7,835 nt of DNA from NCBI GenBank assembly GCA_937914775.1, contig CALDNB010000010.1, forward strand, positions 1 to 7,835, written 5' to 3'. The notes below the pieces were generated by a model that saw only the letters and a list, made by a program, of their open reading frames with translations, was not told the origin of the DNA and made no database searches. Source of the stretch: an uncultured Clostridia bacterium. Lineage in GTDB: Bacteria; Bacillota; Clostridia; Monoglobales; Firm-18. The position numbers and the translations under genes were made by a program. Positions 5,335 to 7,835 of this stretch are shown here, piece by piece; within the stretch, counting starts at the first letter, position 1, and each line of letters begins with the position of its first letter.

Positions 5335-6393
5335 TTAAAATTTAACTGCTCTTACTATACTTCCGCAAATAGCACAAACGGTGTCCTTGTCTAAAAGCAC
5401 GATTTTGCGGATATCATTTTCCAGTTTTACAAAGTCTTTGCTTTGCCCTTTCCAATTGGCAACAGTAACATAATGTCCGTCTGTTACCGCAACGGTTTTT
5501 TCGTTGGCATCCATTGCAATTATTTCGTTGTTTGAAACGTATTCACCGCATTTTTTGCCGTGATTGTTATACATTTCAATTATGTTATTGTTACTTGCTC
5601 CTGCAAACTTCATTACGGTTGCACCGTTCTCGCAAAGTTTGTAACTTTCTAAAATTTTATCGTCATATCTGTAGTTCCATTTGTCTTTTCCTGCTCTGTC
5701 TATGGCATAAACTCCGTTGTCCGTAACAGTAACCGCTATGTTGTTTTTAACGAAATTAACTGACATAGGCAGGGTATTTTCCAAAGTACTGTCCATAATT
5801 ATTTCTGCTTTGTCAAGGTTAATCATTACCAGCCGGCAACCTGTGGTTTTTCCCGTTGTTACCACAGATGCTACTGCAAGACGTTTGCAGTCTGAAGAAA
5901 TGTCCATATCCACCACATAACTGTTTCCCATCTGCCACTTGTAAACGTCAAGACCTGAATTGTCATATACTACAAGTTTTCCCTTGTAGCCTGTTTCCAG
6001 AGTTGCAACTGCAGTATAGCCTACTGCATTGGTTTTTGCAGTAATTATGGGCAAATCCGTTTCAATAGTATATTCCTTTTTATTTCCCCGAAATACTGTT
6101 AAGTTTGTTCCTCTCTGGTCATACAGAAGTTTATAATTCTTGTTTTGTCTGTAAACAGGGTTTGCAAAGGGATTTTCAATTTTAGTCTGCTCACCTGACA
6201 AAGATACCTGTGTTATTCCCTCCTGATTTACAACCTCCAACTGTCCTTTTGAAGAAAAATAATGGTTTTGCTGACCGGGAATAATTTCGTAGATTTTATC
6301 AGTTACCTGTTGTTTTCCGCCAAAAGCAAATATCAAAGCAACTATTACTGCTGCTACTGCTATTAATACTATTAACATAGTCTTTTTATTCAT
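5335..6393 (-). CDS. DUF5711-like membrane-anchored protein of unknown function
   Basis: The function is not known. The 352 residues have a short basic N-terminus and one strong hydrophobic segment (5-24) that looks like an uncleaved anchor, leaving about 325 residues outside the cell. The outer part is made of short beta-rich repeats such as NLTVFRGNKKEYTI (97-110), GKLVVYDNSGLDVYKWQ (138-154), VVDMDISSDCKRLAVASV (160-177) and GVYAIDRAGKDKWNY (227-241), which suggests a beta-propeller. The central block resembles DUF5711 (clostridial proteins) as I remember it; a profile search would settle this. Six cysteines fall in the outer part (169, 186, 254, 282, 340, 343). The ATG overlaps the end of truA by eight bases (ATGAATAA), with SD AAAGGAG inside truA. 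Its neighbour encodes a CvpA-like membrane protein, so a joint envelope role is plausible but unproven. Confidence 0.75.
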   Translation of the reverse strand: MNKKTMLIVLIAVAAVIVALIFAFGGKQQVTDKIYEIIPGQQNHYFSSKGQLEVVNQEGITQVSLSGEQTKIENPFANPVYRQNKNYKLLYDQRGTNLTVFRGNKKEYTIETDLPIITAKTNAVGYTAVATLETGYKGKLVVYDNSGLDVYKWQMGNSYVVDMDISSDCKRLAVASVVTTGKTTGCRLVMINLDKAEIIMDSTLENTLPMSVNFVKNNIAVTVTDNGVYAIDRAGKDKWNYRYDDKILESYKLCENGATVMKFAGASNNNIIEMYNNHGKKCGEYVSNNEIIAMDANEKTVAVTDGHYVTVANWKGQSKDFVKLENDIRKIVLLDKDTVCAICGSIVRAVKF

Positions 6394-7120
6394 AAAAAAT
6401 CTCCTTTAAGTACAACCCTTCCGGGGGCGCTGTTATTCCCGCCTTTGTTCTGTCAGTACTTTCTATTATGTGGGGAATGTCATTTACCTCTATTTTTCCG
6501 CAACCTACATACAAAAGCGTTCCGCTTATTATTCGTACCATATTATAAAGGTAGGCATTTGCATTGATTTCAAAATTAAGGGTGCCGTCTGCCTCGTAAA
6601 TTTCAAGCGAATTAACTGTCCGCACAGTAGTTTTCTGACTTCCTCCTGTTGCCATAAACCCTGCAAAATCGTGAGTGCCTAAAAAATACTGTGACGCTTT
6701 TTTTATGTTATCAACATTAATTTTATGTGGAAAATGATATGCGTGATTATTCATAAAAGGACTTAAAACTCTGTCGTAAACAGTTTTATAGACGTAGGTT
6801 TTAGACTTGGCACTGTACCGTGCATTAAAATCGTCAGTTGCATTTTCGAAACTGTAAAATCTTATGTCGGGTGGCAAAAAGGCATTTACTGCCAGAGGAA
6901 GATTTGAAAGAGGGACAGAAGTGTTGCTGTCAAAACTTATACAGTAATTTATGGCGTGAACACCTGCGTCCGTTCTGCTGCAACCTACAACAGATATGTC
7001 CTCCCCTGTTATTTTACTTAGTGCCTCTTGCACTTTTTGCTGCACAGTTACTCCATTGTTCTGTATTTGCCAACCGTGATAAGCAGTGCCGTCAAAAGCC
7101 AGATTTCCTTTGATTTTCAT
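6386..7120 (-). CDS. truA: tRNA pseudouridine(38-40) synthase TruA
   Basis: TruA converts uridines 38, 39 and 40 in the anticodon arm of many tRNAs to pseudouridine. The 244-residue product has the normal length. It shows LAFDGTAYHGWQ (7-18), the catalytic loop GCSRTDAGVHA (46-56) with nucleophile D51, NARYSAKSKTYVY (99-111), ANAYLYNMVRIISGTLLYVG (187-206) and the end motif RTKAGITAPPEGLYL (224-238). The frame is open upstream to an ATG at 7195. I reject that longer start because the extra 25 residues have no family match and would overlap ecfT heavily. The ATG at 7118-7120 overlaps the ecfT stop by one base (TAATG) and has its own SD. Adjacency to ecfT is common in Firmicutes. Confidence 0.96.
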   Translation of the reverse strand: MKIKGNLAFDGTAYHGWQIQNNGVTVQQKVQEALSKITGEDISVVGCSRTDAGVHAINYCISFDSNTSVPLSNLPLAVNAFLPPDIRFYSFENATDDFNARYSAKSKTYVYKTVYDRVLSPFMNNHAYHFPHKINVDNIKKASQYFLGTHDFAGFMATGGSQKTTVRTVNSLEIYEADGTLNFEINANAYLYNMVRIISGTLLYVGCGKIEVNDIPHIIESTDRTKAGITAPPEGLYLKEIFYE

Positions 7121-7835
7121 TATATTACCTTCCCGAAAGTTATATTTAATAATACAACTGCGATTATAAATACCAGTGTTATAAGTGACGCCCACAGGTC
7201 AGTTTTTGTAACTTTTAACTGATGAAGACGTGTTCTGTTTTTACCGCCCTGATAGCAACGGCACTCCATCGCAGTTGCCAGTTCGTCGGCACGTCTGAAA
7301 GCACTGATAAACAGCGGTACCAAAAGGGGGACTAAGGATTTCACCCTTTTCACAAGATTTCCTGTTTCAAAGTCCGCACCTCTTGCCGACTGGGCTTTCA
7401 TAATTTTGTCCGTTTCTTCAATAAGAGTAGGAATAAACCTTAAAGCAATAGTCATCATCATTGCCAGCTCGTGAACAGGCAGTTTTACCTTTTTCAATGG
7501 GGATAAAAGCCGTTCTATGGCGTCTGTAAGGGTAATGGGCGAGGTGGTGTATGTCAGCAGGGAACTGCCCATAATGAGCAGAATAATTCTCACAAACATA
7601 AACACGCTTATGCTAACCGCCTCGTTGGTGATTTCAATAAATTTCCACTTGAAAATCACATCTCCGCTTTTTACAAATATCAGATTGAAAAAGGCTGTAA
7701 GAAACAGAAACGGCACAAGAGGTCTTATTGATTTCAAAAACATTTTAAGGGGAATTTTTGAAAGAATAATGGCAAACAGCGTAAATACCGCACCTACACC
7801 GAGGCAGATAATGCTGTCCCCTGCAAAGAGCATAA
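7120..7835 (-). CDS. ecfT: ECF transporter transmembrane subunit EcfT (partial, N-terminus missing)
   Basis: EcfT is the membrane scaffold of energy-coupling factor importers. It couples two ATPases (EcfA1, EcfA2) to exchangeable S components that bind vitamins or metal ions. About 238 residues are visible and the frame stays open at the right edge; roughly 25-30 N-terminal residues are probably missing. Numbering from the first visible Met (7833), hydrophobic segments occur at about 6-24, 37-54, 72-95 and 214-231. The coupling helices carry KAQSARGADF (146-155), with the family's Ala-Arg-Gly motif, and AMECRCYQGG (188-197), the second motif, which here reads Cys-Arg-Cys rather than the more usual Ala-Arg-Cys/Gly. 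ecfA1 and ecfA2 are expected just beyond the right edge. The stop overlaps the truA start. Confidence 0.93.
   Translation of the reverse strand, partial: MLFAGDSIICLGVGAVFTLFAIILSKIPLKMFLKSIRPLVPFLFLTAFFNLIFVKSGDVIFKWKFIEITNEAVSISVFMFVRIILLIMGSSLLTYTTSPITLTDAIERLLSPLKKVKLPVHELAMMMTIALRFIPTLIEETDKIMKAQSARGADFETGNLVKRVKSLVPLLVPLFISAFRRADELATAMECRCYQGGKNRTRLHQLKVTKTDLWASLITLVFIIAVVLLNITFGKVI
7127..7134 (-). promoter_or_regulatory. Shine-Dalgarno site of truA (decides the start)
   Basis: GGGAAGGT lies six bases before the ATG at 7118-7120, inside the last codons of ecfT. It supports the 244-residue TruA over the 269-residue reading. Confidence 0.7.

Noticed and set aside
6838..7113. Plus-strand open frames across the window, of which this 91-codon frame is one of the longest
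   Set aside because: They lie antisense to well-identified genes, lack SD sites and family features, and are cysteine- and serine-rich as expected for shadow frames.
7121..7195. Longer TruA start at 7195 adding 25 residues
   Set aside because: The extension does not match TruA N-termini and lies wholly within ecfT coding sequence; the ATG at 7118-7120 has a proper SD and gives the normal length.

Overview
The window is AT-rich and every gene I can support lies on the minus strand, so transcription runs from the right edge to the left. The protein families and the strong Shine-Dalgarno sites (AGGAGG type) point to an anaerobic Firmicute of the class Clostridia. The main pointers are EcfT next to TruA, a DUF5711-like protein next to CvpA, a Rho of about 420 residues and Bacillus-like ribosomal proteins. 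I cannot name the genus. No mobile element, CRISPR array, tRNA or rRNA is visible.

In transcription order, the upstream group starts at the right edge. It holds ecfT (5' end cut off), truA, a membrane-anchored DUF5711-like protein, a CvpA-family membrane protein, rho and a secreted polysaccharide deacetylase. The genes are tightly packed: ecfT/truA overlap by one base (TAATG), truA/DUF5711 by eight bases, and rho and the deacetylase are 9 bases apart. The one larger spacer, 70 bases before cvpA, has two small hairpins. The group therefore looks like one long operon. It mixes vitamin/metal uptake (ECF transporter), tRNA pseudouridylation, envelope functions and transcription termination.

Just after the deacetylase stop codon is a near-consensus promoter (TTGCAA, 17 bases, TATAAT). 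It starts a leader of about 240 nt in front of the S10 ribosomal protein operon: rpsJ, rplC, rplD, rplW and the first 120 codons of rplB, cut by the left edge. This is the standard order of that operon. The leader codes for nothing convincing, but it can form several nested helices, a seven-base GC-only long-range pairing and two mutually exclusive hairpins. It is the best candidate here for something undescribed: a probable cis-acting RNA controlling ribosomal protein synthesis. It does not match a leader class I can recall.

Apart from that leader, a smaller hairpin in the rpsJ-rplC spacer and the unusual junction of the ecfT-truA-rho group with the S10 operon, the window is ordinary housekeeping sequence.
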